Source of the DNA: Paenibacillus sp. FSL H7-0737
GTDB taxonomy: Bacteria; Bacillota; Bacilli; Paenibacillales; Paenibacillaceae
Direction: 5' to 3'
Assembly: GCF_000758545.1 (NCBI RefSeq)
Contig: NZ_CP009279.1
Span: 868,001-932,000, forward strand
Length of the DNA stretch: 64,000 nucleotides
Both the position numbers and the translations under genes were made by a program. Position 1 is the first letter of the stretch. Every line of letters begins with the position of its first letter. This document shows positions 24,091 to 33,777 of the stretch, one piece after another. The notes below the pieces were generated by a model, which did not search any database, had not been told where the DNA came from, and saw only the letters and a program-made list of their open reading frames with translations.

Positions 24091-25773
24091 ATGGAGACTA
24101 GAAACAGCAACTGGTGGAAAGAAAGTGTGGTTTATCAGATTTATCCCCGGAGTTTTCAGGATTCAAATGGAGATGGAGTAGGGGATTTGCGTGGAATCAT
24201 CAACCGACTCGGGTATTTAAGGGATTTGGGCATCAATGTTATTTGGTTGTGTCCGGTCTACGATTCACCTAATGATGACAATGGGTATGACATTCGGAAT
24301 TTCTATAAAATTCAGGATGAGTTTGGAAGTATGGAAGATATGCTCGAATTGATCACACAAGCGGAAGCGTACGGAATTCGTATGATCATGGATCTGGTAG
24401 CGAATCACACCTCTGATGAACATGCTTGGTTTATGGAGTCCAGAAGTTCTAAGGACAATCCAAAGCGTGACTGGTATATATGGAAGCCTGGGAACGATGG
24501 CCAGGAACCAACCAACTGGGAATCGAATTTTGGAGGTTCAGCTTGGGAATATGACGAGACCTCACAGGAATATTATTTACATTGTTTCTCTAAGAAACAA
24601 CCGGATCTTAATTGGGAGAATCCCGAAGTTCGCCAAAGCATCTTTTCCATGATGGATTGGTGGATTGACAGGGGAATAGCCGGATTTCGCATTGATGCGA
24701 TCACATTTATTAAAAAAAATCAGCAATTTCCGCACCTTAAGTCTGAAGACGACCGCCGCTATGTGCCTCTGGCAGAAGCTTGTTTGAATCAACCCGGAAT
24801 TTTGGATTTTCTTCACGAGATGAAACAGGAGGTTCTGGAACCTCGCAATGTGATGACGGTTGCGGAAGCCCCTGGAGTTCCGATAGAGCAAATTCATGAA
24901 TATGTAGATGAGCAGAACGGCGTCTTTAATATGATATTTCAATTTGATCATGTAGATCTGGATGCCAAGCCAATGGCTAAAGGAATCTATCATCCTTGGA
25001 AGCTGACTGAATTTAAGCACGCGTTATCTAAATGGCAGATTGAGACAGCCAATAAGGGCTGGATGGCACTTTTTATGGAGAATCATGATCATGTGCGTTC
25101 GGTTTCAAAATTCGGTAACGACGGGATATACCATAAAGACTCAGCTAAAATGCTGGCTGCCTATTATTTCTTAATGCGAGGAACACCGTTTATTTATCAA
25201 GGACAAGAGATTGGAATGACCAATTATTTCATGGCTTCAATTGAAGAGTATAGAGATATTGAGAGCTTAAATTATCACCGTAATGAAACTGCACTGGGTA
25301 GGTCTGAGGCAGATATTCTGAACTATTTAGCGATCAGAAGCAGGGATCAGGGTCGCACACCGATGCAATGGAGTTCAGAACCTATGGCCGGATTTACGAA
25401 TGGGCAACCATGGATTAATGTGAATCCGAATTATTCGTCGATTAATGTGGAGGAAGAGCTACAAGACGGTAATTCTATCCTTCATTTTTATCGGGAATTA
25501 ATCAAGCTGAGACGGGACAATAAAGCGTTAATTTATGGTGATTATCATGAGATTTATGTGGACTCGAATGAGCTAGGTGGATATGTTCGAACTTATGAGA
25601 ATGAATGTTGGACAGTAATCTGTAATTTTACGGATCAAACCATTCCCTTAACCGACCCTCTTGCAGGCTATGTTGTGCTGTCTAACATTAATAATCATGA
25701 TAATGGTCTGTTGAGGCCTTATGAGGCTTTAATATGCAAAGGGGAAAAAAGCGCAGATGTAGCCGAAATCTAA
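24091..25773 (+). CDS. GH13 alpha-glucosidase (oligo-1,6-glucosidase/DexB-like)
   Basis: The 560-residue cytoplasmic enzyme has the GH13 subfamily 31 layout: an N-terminal WWKESVVYQIYPRSFQDSNG block, the (beta/alpha)8 barrel and a C-terminal beta domain. The catalytic set is Asp202 (GFRIDAI, nucleophile), Glu259 (TVAEAPG, acid/base) and Asp333 (MENHD). The residue after the nucleophile is Ala. In this subfamily Val at that place goes with alpha-1,6 and Ala with alpha-1,4 preference, so the usual name oligo-1,6-glucosidase may be wrong. It lacks a signal peptide and so acts on imported sugars. Its position between permeases and sucrose phosphorylase resembles dexB and gtfA in msm operons. Confidence 0.85.
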   Translation: METRNSNWWKESVVYQIYPRSFQDSNGDGVGDLRGIINRLGYLRDLGINVIWLCPVYDSPNDDNGYDIRNFYKIQDEFGSMEDMLELITQAEAYGIRMIMDLVANHTSDEHAWFMESRSSKDNPKRDWYIWKPGNDGQEPTNWESNFGGSAWEYDETSQEYYLHCFSKKQPDLNWENPEVRQSIFSMMDWWIDRGIAGFRIDAITFIKKNQQFPHLKSEDDRRYVPLAEACLNQPGILDFLHEMKQEVLEPRNVMTVAEAPGVPIEQIHEYVDEQNGVFNMIFQFDHVDLDAKPMAKGIYHPWKLTEFKHALSKWQIETANKGWMALFMENHDHVRSVSKFGNDGIYHKDSAKMLAAYYFLMRGTPFIYQGQEIGMTNYFMASIEEYRDIESLNYHRNETALGRSEADILNYLAIRSRDQGRTPMQWSSEPMAGFTNGQPWINVNPNYSSINVEEELQDGNSILHFYRELIKLRRDNKALIYGDYHEIYVDSNELGGYVRTYENECWTVICNFTDQTIPLTDPLAGYVVLSNINNHDNGLLRPYEALICKGEKSADVAEI

Positions 25774-25788
25774 CGAGGGGGATTTATA

Positions 25789-27234
25789 ATGCAAATTAAG
25801 AATGAAGCTATGTTGATTACCTATGCAGATAGCCTCGGGCGTAATTTAAAAGAATTAAACGAAGTATTAGATAAGCATCTGCGAGGCATCGTTGGAGGTG
25901 TTCATTTACTACCGTTTTATCCTTCTTCGGGTGACAGAGGATTTGCACCAATGGATTATACCAAAGTGGATCCTGCATTCGGAGATTGGTCGGACGTCGA
26001 AGCGATGAGTAAAGATTATTATATGATGTTTGATTTTATGATTAATCATATCTCCAGACAATCTCCTTATTTTCAGGACTTTCTTGAGAAAAAGGATGCA
26101 TCAGAATATGCCGACTTGTTTATCCGTTACAAGGATTTTTGGCCGAACGGGGAGCCCACTCAGGAAGATGTGGATTTAATCTATAAGCGTAAACCACGCG
26201 CTCCATACGTAGAGGTTGCCTTTAAGGATGGTAGCTTGGAGAAAGTATGGTGTACCTTTGATGAACAACAGATTGATCTGGATGTGACCACAGCAACGAC
26301 GCAGAAATTTATAACAGACAACCTTACTTTTTTGGCGGAAAAAGGTGCTTCAATTATTCGACTAGATGCTTTCGCATATGCCAACAAAAAAATCGGTACG
26401 AATTGTTTCTTTGTTGAGCCGGATATTTGGGAGATGCTGAATCAATCTGAGCAGGCCGTTGCCCCTTATGGTGTGACCGTGTTGCCGGAAATTCATGAGC
26501 ATTATAGCATCCAGTTAAAAATCGCAGAACAGGATTACTATGTATATGATTTTGCGTTACCAATGTTGGTGCTGCATGCTTTATTTAGTGGGAAAGTAAA
26601 CCGGTTGGTTCATTGGCTGGAGATTTGCCCGAGAAAGCAGTTTACAACACTAGACACGCATGATGGTATTGGTGTGGTGGATGTAAAGGATCTTTTGAGC
26701 GATGAAGAAGCAGAAATGACAAGAGAAAGTCTCTATAGCCAAGGAGCTAATGTCAAAAAAATATATAGCACTGAAGCATATAACAACCTTGATATTTACC
26801 AAATCAACTGTACCTATTATTCAGCACTTGGGAATGATGATCAGGCTTATTTGCTGGCGAGAGCCATCCAATGTTTTGCGCCAGGCATACCACAGATTTA
26901 TTATGTGGGACTATTAGCTGGAGTGAATGATATAGAGCTTCTGGAAAAGACCAAAGAAGGACGGAATATTAATCGGCATTATTATACCCAAGATGAGGTT
27001 GATGCTGAGGTGAAGCGCCCGGTTGTGCAAAAGCTCTTTAACATTTTGAAATTCAGAAATAGTAATCCAGCCTTTGATGGAGACATTCAGATTGAACAGT
27101 TGGATGAGAATAATGTGGTGATAACTTGGAAAAATCTGCTGAACGAAGCGAAACTGGAAGCGAATCTGTTAACCAAGGCATTTACGATTTCGCAAAAAGA
27201 AAAGTTAGCGGATTGGGAAATGGTTGCATTGTAA
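25789..27234 (+). CDS. gtfA: Sucrose phosphorylase (GH13_18)
   Basis: The 481-residue protein has the length and sequence pattern of GtfA-type sucrose phosphorylases, which convert sucrose and phosphate to glucose 1-phosphate and fructose in the cytoplasm. It starts with the family block [17 protein letters not shown] and [19 protein letters not shown]. Catalytic residues are Asp193 ([10 protein letters not shown]), Glu234 (LPEIHEH) and Asp292 (DTHDGIG). GH13_18 also holds glucosylglycerol and sucrose-6-phosphate phosphorylases, so the exact substrate is not certain. GAGGGGGAT lies before the ATG, 15 bases after the GH13 stop, and a terminator follows. Confidence 0.85.
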   Translation: MQIKNEAMLITYADSLGRNLKELNEVLDKHLRGIVGGVHLLPFYPSSGDRGFAPMDYTKVDPAFGDWSDVEAMSKDYYMMFDFMINHISRQSPYFQDFLEKKDASEYADLFIRYKDFWPNGEPTQEDVDLIYKRKPRAPYVEVAFKDGSLEKVWCTFDEQQIDLDVTTATTQKFITDNLTFLAEKGASIIRLDAFAYANKKIGTNCFFVEPDIWEMLNQSEQAVAPYGVTVLPEIHEHYSIQLKIAEQDYYVYDFALPMLVLHALFSGKVNRLVHWLEICPRKQFTTLDTHDGIGVVDVKDLLSDEEAEMTRESLYSQGANVKKIYSTEAYNNLDIYQINCTYYSALGNDDQAYLLARAIQCFAPGIPQIYYVGLLAGVNDIELLEKTKEGRNINRHYYTQDEVDAEVKRPVVQKLFNILKFRNSNPAFDGDIQIEQLDENNVVITWKNLLNEAKLEANLLTKAFTISQKEKLADWEMVAL

Positions 27235-27274
27235 GGGAGTATCCAGTGAGTTGATGAATCATGTTAAAATAGGG

Positions 27275-27306
27275 GGACGCTAAAATGCGTTCTTCTTTTT
27301 TTTTGC
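27275..27306 (+). terminator. Rho-independent terminator of the alpha-glucoside operon
   Basis: GGACGC (27275-27280) pairs with GCGTTC (27287-27292) with one G-U, followed by TTCTTTTTTTTTT. Confidence 0.7.
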
Positions 27307-27325
27307 GAATAACCTTATAGAAACG

Positions 27326-27988
27326 ATGGTGGGTATGAAGATTGAGTACGACAATCAGGTGATCGAGTTTAATGTTCAATATGGAAATGGCAAGAAAATC
27401 TCCATTCATATAGATTCTTCGGGCCGTATAACGCTCAAAGTTCCCAAGAAAACAAGTGAAGAGACGATCAAAAGCGTTGTAGAGCGTAATGGGAAATTAA
27501 TAGTGGAGAAGCTAAAAAGTATTGAAGCGAACCGAGAAACACCAAAGCTCAAAGAGTATGAAGACGAGGGTAAGTTCCTGTATCTAGGCAAATATTATTC
27601 GCTTCAAGAGTTAATAGAGACAGGGGATTTAAATGAGGAAGAGCTTAAACTTAAGCTGAAGAAATTCTATTTCGCTAGCTGTAAGAAGGTTGTAGGTGAA
27701 CGGATCAATAAATATCAGACACAGCTTAGAGTAAAGCCTAAGACGATTGACATTGTTGAGTCTAGAACCAAGTGGGGAAGCTGTAGCTCGGATAAAAAGC
27801 TAACCTTTAACTATCGCCTAGCGATGGCTCCAGTGGAGGTAATCGATTATGTGATTATCCATGAACTGTGTCATTTACTTCATATGAATCATGACCGCTC
27901 TTTTTGGCGAAAGGTTGGAAGCCTCATGCCGGATTATAAGGAGAAGGAAGAGTATTTAGCTAGATATGGGCGTGCTATGACGCTGTGA
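27326..27988 (+). CDS. YgjP-like zinc metallopeptidase (M48/SprT-like)
   Basis: The 220-residue protein has the YgjP/DUF45 layout: a beta-rich N-terminal half (QVIEFNVQYGNGKKISIHID), then the SRTKWGSCSSDKKLTFNYRL block and the zinc motif HELCH (His179, Glu180, His183) with the third ligand in HMNHDRSFW. It should be a cytoplasmic zinc-dependent peptidase; substrates are not known. Starts at 27326 or 27335 are both possible because no clear ribosome site precedes either. It is flanked by terminators and appears monocistronic. Confidence 0.85.
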   Translation: MVGMKIEYDNQVIEFNVQYGNGKKISIHIDSSGRITLKVPKKTSEETIKSVVERNGKLIVEKLKSIEANRETPKLKEYEDEGKFLYLGKYYSLQELIETGDLNEEELKLKLKKFYFASCKKVVGERINKYQTQLRVKPKTIDIVESRTKWGSCSSDKKLTFNYRLAMAPVEVIDYVIIHELCHLLHMNHDRSFWRKVGSLMPDYKEKEEYLARYGRAMTL

Positions 27989-28020
27989 TAAATTAGTATT
28001 GATTCACGATTTGAAACAAC

Positions 28021-28053
28021 ACAAGGATGTCCCTAATGAAGGGATATCCTTGT
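28021..28053. terminator. Hairpin between convergent genes
   Basis: ACAAGGATGTCCCT (28021-28034) pairs with AGGGATATCCTTGT (28040-28053), one G-U pair and a five-base loop. It lies between the convergent metallopeptidase and LacI genes and could end both; the T runs are short. Confidence 0.7.
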
Positions 28054-28079
28054 TTATTGTTAATGAGTTCCTCATGATG

Positions 28080-29090
28080 TTAAAGGGTACGAACGCTATC
28101 TCTTTTTATTAGCTCGCTAGGAAGCATGACATGATGAATAGCTTGTTGTTTCTCTAGTAGATCTATGAGGATCTGAGCAGCGTTGGTTCCTAACTCGTAT
28201 TTATGTTGATTCACTGTAGTCAAAGCTGGTGTGCAATACGCTGTCAAATCAATATTATCGTAACCTATAATTGAAATATCCCCGGGCACCGCTTTTCCGG
28301 CTTCCTTCACACCCTGCATAGCTCCAAGCGCCATCAAATCACTTGCACAAAAAATAGCAGTGACCTCAGGATGGCTGGACATCATCTGCTGAGCAGCTTC
28401 TTTTCCTCCTTGTTCGGAAAATAATCCGTTAAAAACGAGGGATTCGTCAAAGGGAATACCGTAATTCTCAAGGGCGAGACGGTAACCTTCTAATCGAAGA
28501 AGTGCTACATCTGCTTGGGTATGTCCGTTAATCATAGCAATATGGCGATGTCCTGACTCTAGCAGATGAGTTACTGCGTGAAGCGCCCCTTTTGTATTAT
28601 CAGAGGTGACATAACCGACATTTGGCCCTTCAAGTGTAATATCAATGAGCACGCAAGGAATATCAGAGGATACGATTTCCTTGAGATAGGGATCATCCAG
28701 TCGAATCCCCATAATAATGACACCATCTACACCTCTTTCTTGGCATAATGTCTTATAGGATTTCACTCTTTGCTTTTGCGGGGTTGTGCTGAAGAGTACA
28801 AGGTCATAATCCAGCTCTCCTGAACGATCATTGATCCCGCATAATACTTCAAAGGCTATATTGTCTTTGGAGCTATCTCTTGTTACGTTGGAGAGTAGGA
28901 GACCCAGCGTTTTTGTTTTTTTAGATATAAGCGATCTGGCAGCCATGTTAGGGCTATAGCCTAATTGGTCTGCAATAGTTCTAATCTTGAGCCGGGTACC
29001 TTCGTTAACATCGTCATAACCATTTAAGGCTCGGGAGACGGTTGTTACGGATACGCTGGCGGCTTTGGCAATATCTTTTATAGTAACCAT
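28080..29090 (-). CDS. LacI family regulator of the debranching/ABC operon
   Basis: The 336-residue protein has the LacI helix-turn-helix and hinge (IKDIAKAASVSVTTVSRALN; AARSLISKKT) and the sugar-binding core. GAAGGAGG precedes the ATG. It is divergent from the operon that starts at 29325; the intergenic region holds two inverted repeats centred on CCGAAACGTTTCGG, so it most likely represses that operon and perhaps itself. The inducer is probably a malto- or isomalto-oligosaccharide, inferred from the target genes. Confidence 0.9.
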   Translation of the reverse strand: MVTIKDIAKAASVSVTTVSRALNGYDDVNEGTRLKIRTIADQLGYSPNMAARSLISKKTKTLGLLLSNVTRDSSKDNIAFEVLCGINDRSGELDYDLVLFSTTPQKQRVKSYKTLCQERGVDGVIIMGIRLDDPYLKEIVSSDIPCVLIDITLEGPNVGYVTSDNTKGALHAVTHLLESGHRHIAMINGHTQADVALLRLEGYRLALENYGIPFDESLVFNGLFSEQGGKEAAQQMMSSHPEVTAIFCASDLMALGAMQGVKEAGKAVPGDISIIGYDNIDLTAYCTPALTTVNQHKYELGTNAAQILIDLLEKQQAIHHVMLPSELIKRDSVRTL

Positions 29091-29171
29091 AAGGATACCT
29101 CCTTCATATTTAGGGACAATAAGGCCATATGTAGTATTTAAATATTAAAAAAATAAAATATAAAATGCATC

Positions 29172-29200
29172 TTGTAAATGCTTTCATCATGATTTATAAT
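29172..29200 (+). promoter_or_regulatory. Sigma-A promoter with overlapping cre-like site
   Basis: TTGTAA (29172-29177), a 17-base spacer and a perfect TATAAT (29195-29200) form a strong promoter for the 29325 operon. TGTAAATGCTTTCA (29173-29186) matches cre except for one central base, which suggests CcpA control at the -35 region. Confidence 0.7.
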
Positions 29201-29214
29201 TCGATTATACCTTA

Positions 29215-29297
29215 TCCGAAACGTTTTGGTAAGTCTGTCGAGCATTCGATTATCTGAAGATATATATTTTTTTGTGCTTTTTCCGAAACGTTTCGGA
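29215..29297. promoter_or_regulatory. Two LacI-type operators upstream of the debranching operon
   Basis: TCCGAAACGTTTTGGT (29215-29230) and the perfect 16-base palindrome TCCGAAACGTTTCGGA (29282-29297) lie 67 bases apart. The first is just downstream of the TATAAT box, about where transcription begins, and the second is close to the ribosome site. This fits repression by the divergent LacI protein. Confidence 0.75.
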
Positions 29298-29324
29298 TAC
29301 ACAGCGAAGAAATGAGGGGAAGTT

Positions 29325-31418
29325 TTGAATTATCGAGTTATCAAAGAAAATGATCTGTTTCTAATGACGGACAAAAGTGGGGACATACCGGACAATGATC
29401 AATCGGGTCTAGGTCTCTATACCAGAGATACCCGTTTCTTAAGCCGAATGGAAATCCGAATTAATAATCAGCGACCGATATTGTTATCCTCCGCTGCCGA
29501 TGAGAATTATATCTCTACCATTCGTCTTACCAATCCTCATATGGAGGAAGACGGTAAATTGATTTTGTGGCGTGAGTCTGTAGAGATTGAACGTACACGC
29601 TTTATTTATGAGGGTGCACTATATGAGACCTTCAAGTTAACAAGTTATTATCCAAAAGCAATCCAATTCGATTTCTCTGTGCTGTTAGATGCAGATTTTA
29701 CAGATATGTTCGTGATTCGTGGGTTTCAGCATGGAAAGCTAGGAAGTAAGACGGGTGAACGAAGTGCTTCAGGTGAAAGAGTGATCAGTTATCTCGGGGC
29801 AGATGAGTTACTGAGAGAAACCAAGGTGAAATGGGATACTCAGGAAAGCCGAATAAGCGAGGCAGGTGAGGTACATTTCGATGTCGAGCTTAAGCATCAG
29901 GAGAGTGTTGAAATCGCTTTCTTTATTGCTCCGATGATAGATGGCAACGAGCCGCTGCAGCATGAACCTAAGGAAGCAATGAATAAACTCAGAGCATCTT
30001 ACGCTAGTTGGAATGCTTCATCGACTTCCATCAGCAGTGATATGCCGTTATTTAACAAGCTGTACCATCGAGGTGTTCAAGATTTACGGGTGCTGCTAAC
30101 AGACCTTGGTTATGGGCAGTTTCCGGTTGCAGGCTTGCCGTGGTACTCCGTTCCCTTTGGACGCGACAGCCTGATTGCAGCGCTGCAGATGTTATCTTTG
30201 AATCCTCAAATTGCTAAGGGAACCTTACTTACAATGGCTGCCTACCAAGGACAGAAGGAAGATGAGTGGCGCGACGAGCAGCCAGGCAAAGTGATGCACG
30301 AAATCCGGTATGGAGAGTTAGCGGCTACTAACCAGGTTCCGTTCACACCATATTACGGCACAATCGATGCAACACCTCTGTTCCTGCTGCTTACGGCAGA
30401 GTATTACCACTGGACAGGAGATCTTGACTTTGTTAGCTCTTTAATGCCGCATCTCAACGCTGCATTGAATTGGATTAAAGAATATGGCGATTATGATAAG
30501 GATTCCTTTGTGGAGTATTATCAGAAGTCATCCAAGGGAATTGCCAATCAAGGTTGGAAGGATTCTGCGGATTCCGTCATTCATAGTAATGGTGATTATG
30601 CGGAGGCCCCGATCGCGCTAGTAGAGGTTCAAGGTTATGTGTATCAGGCGCTGACTCGACTTGCTCCTATCTTCAAGAGCTTAGGTCACGAAGAACAGGC
30701 AGAGGTTATGGAAAAAGATGCAGCTCAGCTGCGAACCCGTTTCGAGGAAGACTTCTGGATGGATGATGAGCAATTTTATGCAATCGCCTTGGATAAGGAT
30801 AAGAAACGGGTAGACTCCGTTACTTCGAATGCAGGACATATTCTAATGTCAGGAATCGCCTCGCCAGAGCGGGCAAAAGCAGTTGCGGAAAGACTAGTAG
30901 CCCCTGATCTCTTCGGAGGATACGGTATTCGGACTATGAGTACTGCGGCTACAGGTTACAATCCGATGAGTTACCATGACGGAAGTGTATGGCCGCATGA
31001 TAACTCACTCTGTTTGCTTGGCCTAAGTCAGTCCGGGTTCACAGAGGAAGCAATCACTGTTATGCAAGGATTACTGAACGCAGCTGACCAATTTGAATAT
31101 TACAGATTGCCTGAATTGTATTGTGGTTACAGTGACCAGCTCGGTGCTCCTGTTCCTTATCCGGTAGCCTGTTCTCCACAAGCATGGGCGGCTGGAACAC
31201 CATTGACCTTCGTGCAAGCGCTCCTTGGTCTTCAACCGAATGCTCTAACCCGGCAGATTACGATCAAGCCTGCACTTCTAAACGGTATGAATGACTTAAA
31301 GGTGGAGCAATTACAGATTGGCAATGGCACGCTCAGCCTGCGAGTTAGTCGTGTGGATAACGAGCCAAAGCTGGAGATTTTATCTAACCAAACAGGTTAT
31401 GAACTGGTGATTCTATAG
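29325..31418 (+). CDS. Glycogen-debranching-type amylo-alpha-1,6-glucosidase
   Basis: The TTG start at 29325 follows GAGGGGA. The 697-residue protein has an N-terminal glycogen debranching domain (about 1-200, starting with LFLMTDKSGDIP and LGLYTRDTRFLSRMEI) and a C-terminal alpha/alpha six-barrel (about 240-640). Motifs such as GLPWYSVPFGRDSLIAALQM and YHDGSVWPHDNSL mark the active site area. It lacks a signal peptide, so it works inside the cell on imported or stored oligosaccharides, probably removing alpha-1,6-linked glucose. It heads an operon with a complete ABC importer except for the ATPase. The exact substrate is unknown. Confidence 0.85.
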   Translation: MNYRVIKENDLFLMTDKSGDIPDNDQSGLGLYTRDTRFLSRMEIRINNQRPILLSSAADENYISTIRLTNPHMEEDGKLILWRESVEIERTRFIYEGALYETFKLTSYYPKAIQFDFSVLLDADFTDMFVIRGFQHGKLGSKTGERSASGERVISYLGADELLRETKVKWDTQESRISEAGEVHFDVELKHQESVEIAFFIAPMIDGNEPLQHEPKEAMNKLRASYASWNASSTSISSDMPLFNKLYHRGVQDLRVLLTDLGYGQFPVAGLPWYSVPFGRDSLIAALQMLSLNPQIAKGTLLTMAAYQGQKEDEWRDEQPGKVMHEIRYGELAATNQVPFTPYYGTIDATPLFLLLTAEYYHWTGDLDFVSSLMPHLNAALNWIKEYGDYDKDSFVEYYQKSSKGIANQGWKDSADSVIHSNGDYAEAPIALVEVQGYVYQALTRLAPIFKSLGHEEQAEVMEKDAAQLRTRFEEDFWMDDEQFYAIALDKDKKRVDSVTSNAGHILMSGIASPERAKAVAERLVAPDLFGGYGIRTMSTAATGYNPMSYHDGSVWPHDNSLCLLGLSQSGFTEEAITVMQGLLNAADQFEYYRLPELYCGYSDQLGAPVPYPVACSPQAWAAGTPLTFVQALLGLQPNALTRQITIKPALLNGMNDLKVEQLQIGNGTLSLRVSRVDNEPKLEILSNQTGYELVIL

Positions 31419-31470
31419 GCAATACGTAATTTTTTTATATAAAAAGCCTGACAATACTAAGGAGGTTGTA

Positions 31471-32793
31471 TTGAAAATGAGAAAATCGGGGTTAATAATT
31501 CTATCTTTGATGCTGGTTGCTGGACTAATGTTGACCGCATGTGGTGGCAACAAAACAAACAGTAACGCAGGAACGGCAGCAACAAACAATAGCACAGATA
31601 AAGAAACAGCAGCACCGACAACGGATGAGCCGGTTACGATTACTCTTGCAGGCTGGGGAGCGAGTCCTGAAGAGCAGGATCTGTTAAATCAGACGCTGAA
31701 GGAGTTCGAAGCTAAATATCCGAATGTGAAAGTGAATTACGAAGTTATTGCCGATCAATACATGGATGTTATCAAGACTAGACTCATAGGTGGAGAAGGT
31801 CCGGACGTCTTCTATCTGGATGCATTTGAGGCGCCTGGTCTCATTGAAGCTAATGTGCTGGAGCCGTTGGACAGTTATGTGACACCTGAGTTTGATGTTG
31901 CAGACTTTGAACAGCCAATGGTTGATGCTTTTAAGAAGGATGATGTATCTTACGGATTCCCTAAGGATTTCTCTACACTTGCTATGTTCTACAATAAAAA
32001 GGATTTTGCCGAAGCGGGAATTACGACTCCTCCAACAACTTGGGATGAACTGAAAGCAGATGCGATCAAGCTGACTAAAAAAGAAGGAGATAAAATCACT
32101 CGTTATGGTTTCGGCGTTGCTCCTGAGCTTGCACGTCAGATGTTCATGATCCAAGCGTTCGGTGGAAAAGTTTCTGACGAAGAAGGCAAAGCAACCTTCG
32201 CATCTGCGGAAGCACTACCAGGTCTTCAGCTTGTTGTAGATATGCATAACGTTGACAAATCCTCCGGTGAGCCTAAGGAAGTAGGTGCTGGCTGGGGTGG
32301 AGAAATGTTCGGGCAAGGCAAGGCTTCTATCGTATTCGAAGGCAACTGGGCGATTCCATTCCTGGAATCCAACTATAAGGATCTGGATTATGCTACCGCT
32401 GAGCTTCCAACGGTGAACGGCACTAAAGGCACAATGGCCTTTACGGTAGCTTATGTAATGAACAAGCAATCGAAGAAGAAAGAAGCGGCTTGGCAGTTAA
32501 TCTCTTTCTTGACAGGCAAAGACGGAATGAAGACCTGGACCAGCAAAGGGTTCGCACTTCCTACACGGAAATCGGTCGCACAGGAGCTGGGCTACGACAA
32601 GGATGAACTGCGTGGAGCAATTGTAGCGGGTGCCTCCTATGCAACGCCTTGGCAAGCCGCATCTACGTTGCCTACCATCACTAATAACTTCAATAACCAA
32701 TTTGTAGATACATTTATGGGCAACTCTAAGCTTGAGGATGCAATGAAGAAAGCTGAAGATGTAGCGAATAAGGAAATTGAAGCAGCAAAATAA
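31471..32793 (+). CDS. Sugar ABC transporter solute-binding lipoprotein
   Basis: AAGGAGGT precedes two possible starts, TTG 31471 and ATG 31477. The 440-residue protein has a lipoprotein signal peptide with lipobox LTAC (Cys about residue 24), an Asn/Thr/Ala-rich linker, and a family 1 binding domain of the maltose-binding type (ITLAGWGASPEEQDLLNQTL). It belongs to the operon of the debranching glucosidase and the two permeases, so malto- or isomalto-oligosaccharides are likely ligands. A stem-loop follows its stop. Confidence 0.9.
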   Translation: MKMRKSGLIILSLMLVAGLMLTACGGNKTNSNAGTAATNNSTDKETAAPTTDEPVTITLAGWGASPEEQDLLNQTLKEFEAKYPNVKVNYEVIADQYMDVIKTRLIGGEGPDVFYLDAFEAPGLIEANVLEPLDSYVTPEFDVADFEQPMVDAFKKDDVSYGFPKDFSTLAMFYNKKDFAEAGITTPPTTWDELKADAIKLTKKEGDKITRYGFGVAPELARQMFMIQAFGGKVSDEEGKATFASAEALPGLQLVVDMHNVDKSSGEPKEVGAGWGGEMFGQGKASIVFEGNWAIPFLESNYKDLDYATAELPTVNGTKGTMAFTVAYVMNKQSKKKEAAWQLISFLTGKDGMKTWTSKGFALPTRKSVAQELGYDKDELRGAIVAGASYATPWQAASTLPTITNNFNNQFVDTFMGNSKLEDAMKKAEDVANKEIEAAK

Positions 32794-32800
32794 ACGGATT

Positions 32801-32834
32801 GAAGGGGGAGGGTCTTCGGACCACCCCTTCCTTC
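32801..32834 (+). other. Intercistronic stem-loop with TTCG tetraloop
   Basis: GAAGG...GGGTC (32801-32813) pairs with GAC...CCTTC (32818-32834) around a TTCG loop, with small bulges. It lies between binding-protein and permease genes, as in the first sugar operon, and may protect the upstream mRNA or attenuate transcription. Confidence 0.65.
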
Positions 32835-32865
32835 TTTCATTCTGATACGAAAGGAAAAGTGAAGC

Positions 32866-33765
32866 ATGACTCAAGTCTCAACATTTAGAAAGAAGCTAAG
32901 AAATAATGTGACGGCCTATCTGTTCCTGCTTCCTACTATTCTTGTACTGGGCACTTTTTTGTTCCTGCCAGTTTTTTATTCGCTCTATTTATCAGGACAT
33001 AAGGTAAATTTACTTGGTGATGTCAGTTACAAGTGGGTTGGATTCAATAATTTTACACGTATGGCCGGTGACGAGAGAGCTTGGATTGCACTGAAAAACA
33101 CGGCATCCTTTGCGCTGTTCGTTGTACCTTTGCAGACTGCATTTGCTATTTTATTAGCCGTTATTTTGAATGCTAAGCTTAGATTTAAAAATTTCTTCCG
33201 AATCGTATTTTTTATGCCGACGGTTACTTCCTCGGCGGTATTGTCACTTATTTTTATGTGGATTTACAATTCAAACGGTCTGCTGAACCGTGTGCTTGAG
33301 TTCGTAGGTTTGCATGGTTACAACTGGCTTGGAGATCCGGCGGTCGCTCTTAAGGCGATCATGCTTATGAATATATGGTCTACTGCTCCGTTTTTTATGG
33401 TAGTCTTCTTAGCTGCACTGCAAGATATCCCTGATGCATTGTACGAGTCGGCCATGCTGGATGGGGCAGGAGGATTTAGACGTTTTATTTCTATTACGCT
33501 TCCGATGATTAAGCCAGCGACCTTCTTCACGGTAGTTATGGGAGTCATTGGTACCTTTCAGCTATTCGATCAATCGTATATTTTTTCGGCAGGCTCCGGC
33601 GGCCCGAATAACTCTACCTTAACGGTGGCATTGCTTATCTATCAGTATGCGTTTAAAAATCTCGACTTCGGTTACGCTTCTGCGCTCGCTGTCATGCTGG
33701 CTGCGGTCATTATGATCGTAACGCTGATCCAGCGGAAGCTATTCTCCGAAGAGAAGCTGAACTAG
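32866..33765 (+). CDS. Sugar ABC transporter permease 1
   Basis: The 299-residue protein is a MalF/UgpA-type permease with six membrane segments. Its EAA loop for the ATPase is ALYESAMLDGAGGFRRFISI followed by TLPMI at about residues 190-214. GAAAGGAAAAG precedes the ATG. It is followed after 12 bases by its partner permease. As in the first sugar operon, no ATPase gene is present, so a shared MsmX-like subunit is expected. Confidence 0.9.
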   Translation: MTQVSTFRKKLRNNVTAYLFLLPTILVLGTFLFLPVFYSLYLSGHKVNLLGDVSYKWVGFNNFTRMAGDERAWIALKNTASFALFVVPLQTAFAILLAVILNAKLRFKNFFRIVFFMPTVTSSAVLSLIFMWIYNSNGLLNRVLEFVGLHGYNWLGDPAVALKAIMLMNIWSTAPFFMVVFLAALQDIPDALYESAMLDGAGGFRRFISITLPMIKPATFFTVVMGVIGTFQLFDQSYIFSAGSGGPNNSTLTVALLIYQYAFKNLDFGYASALAVMLAAVIMIVTLIQRKLFSEEKLN

Positions 33766-33777
33766 GAGGACGATCAG

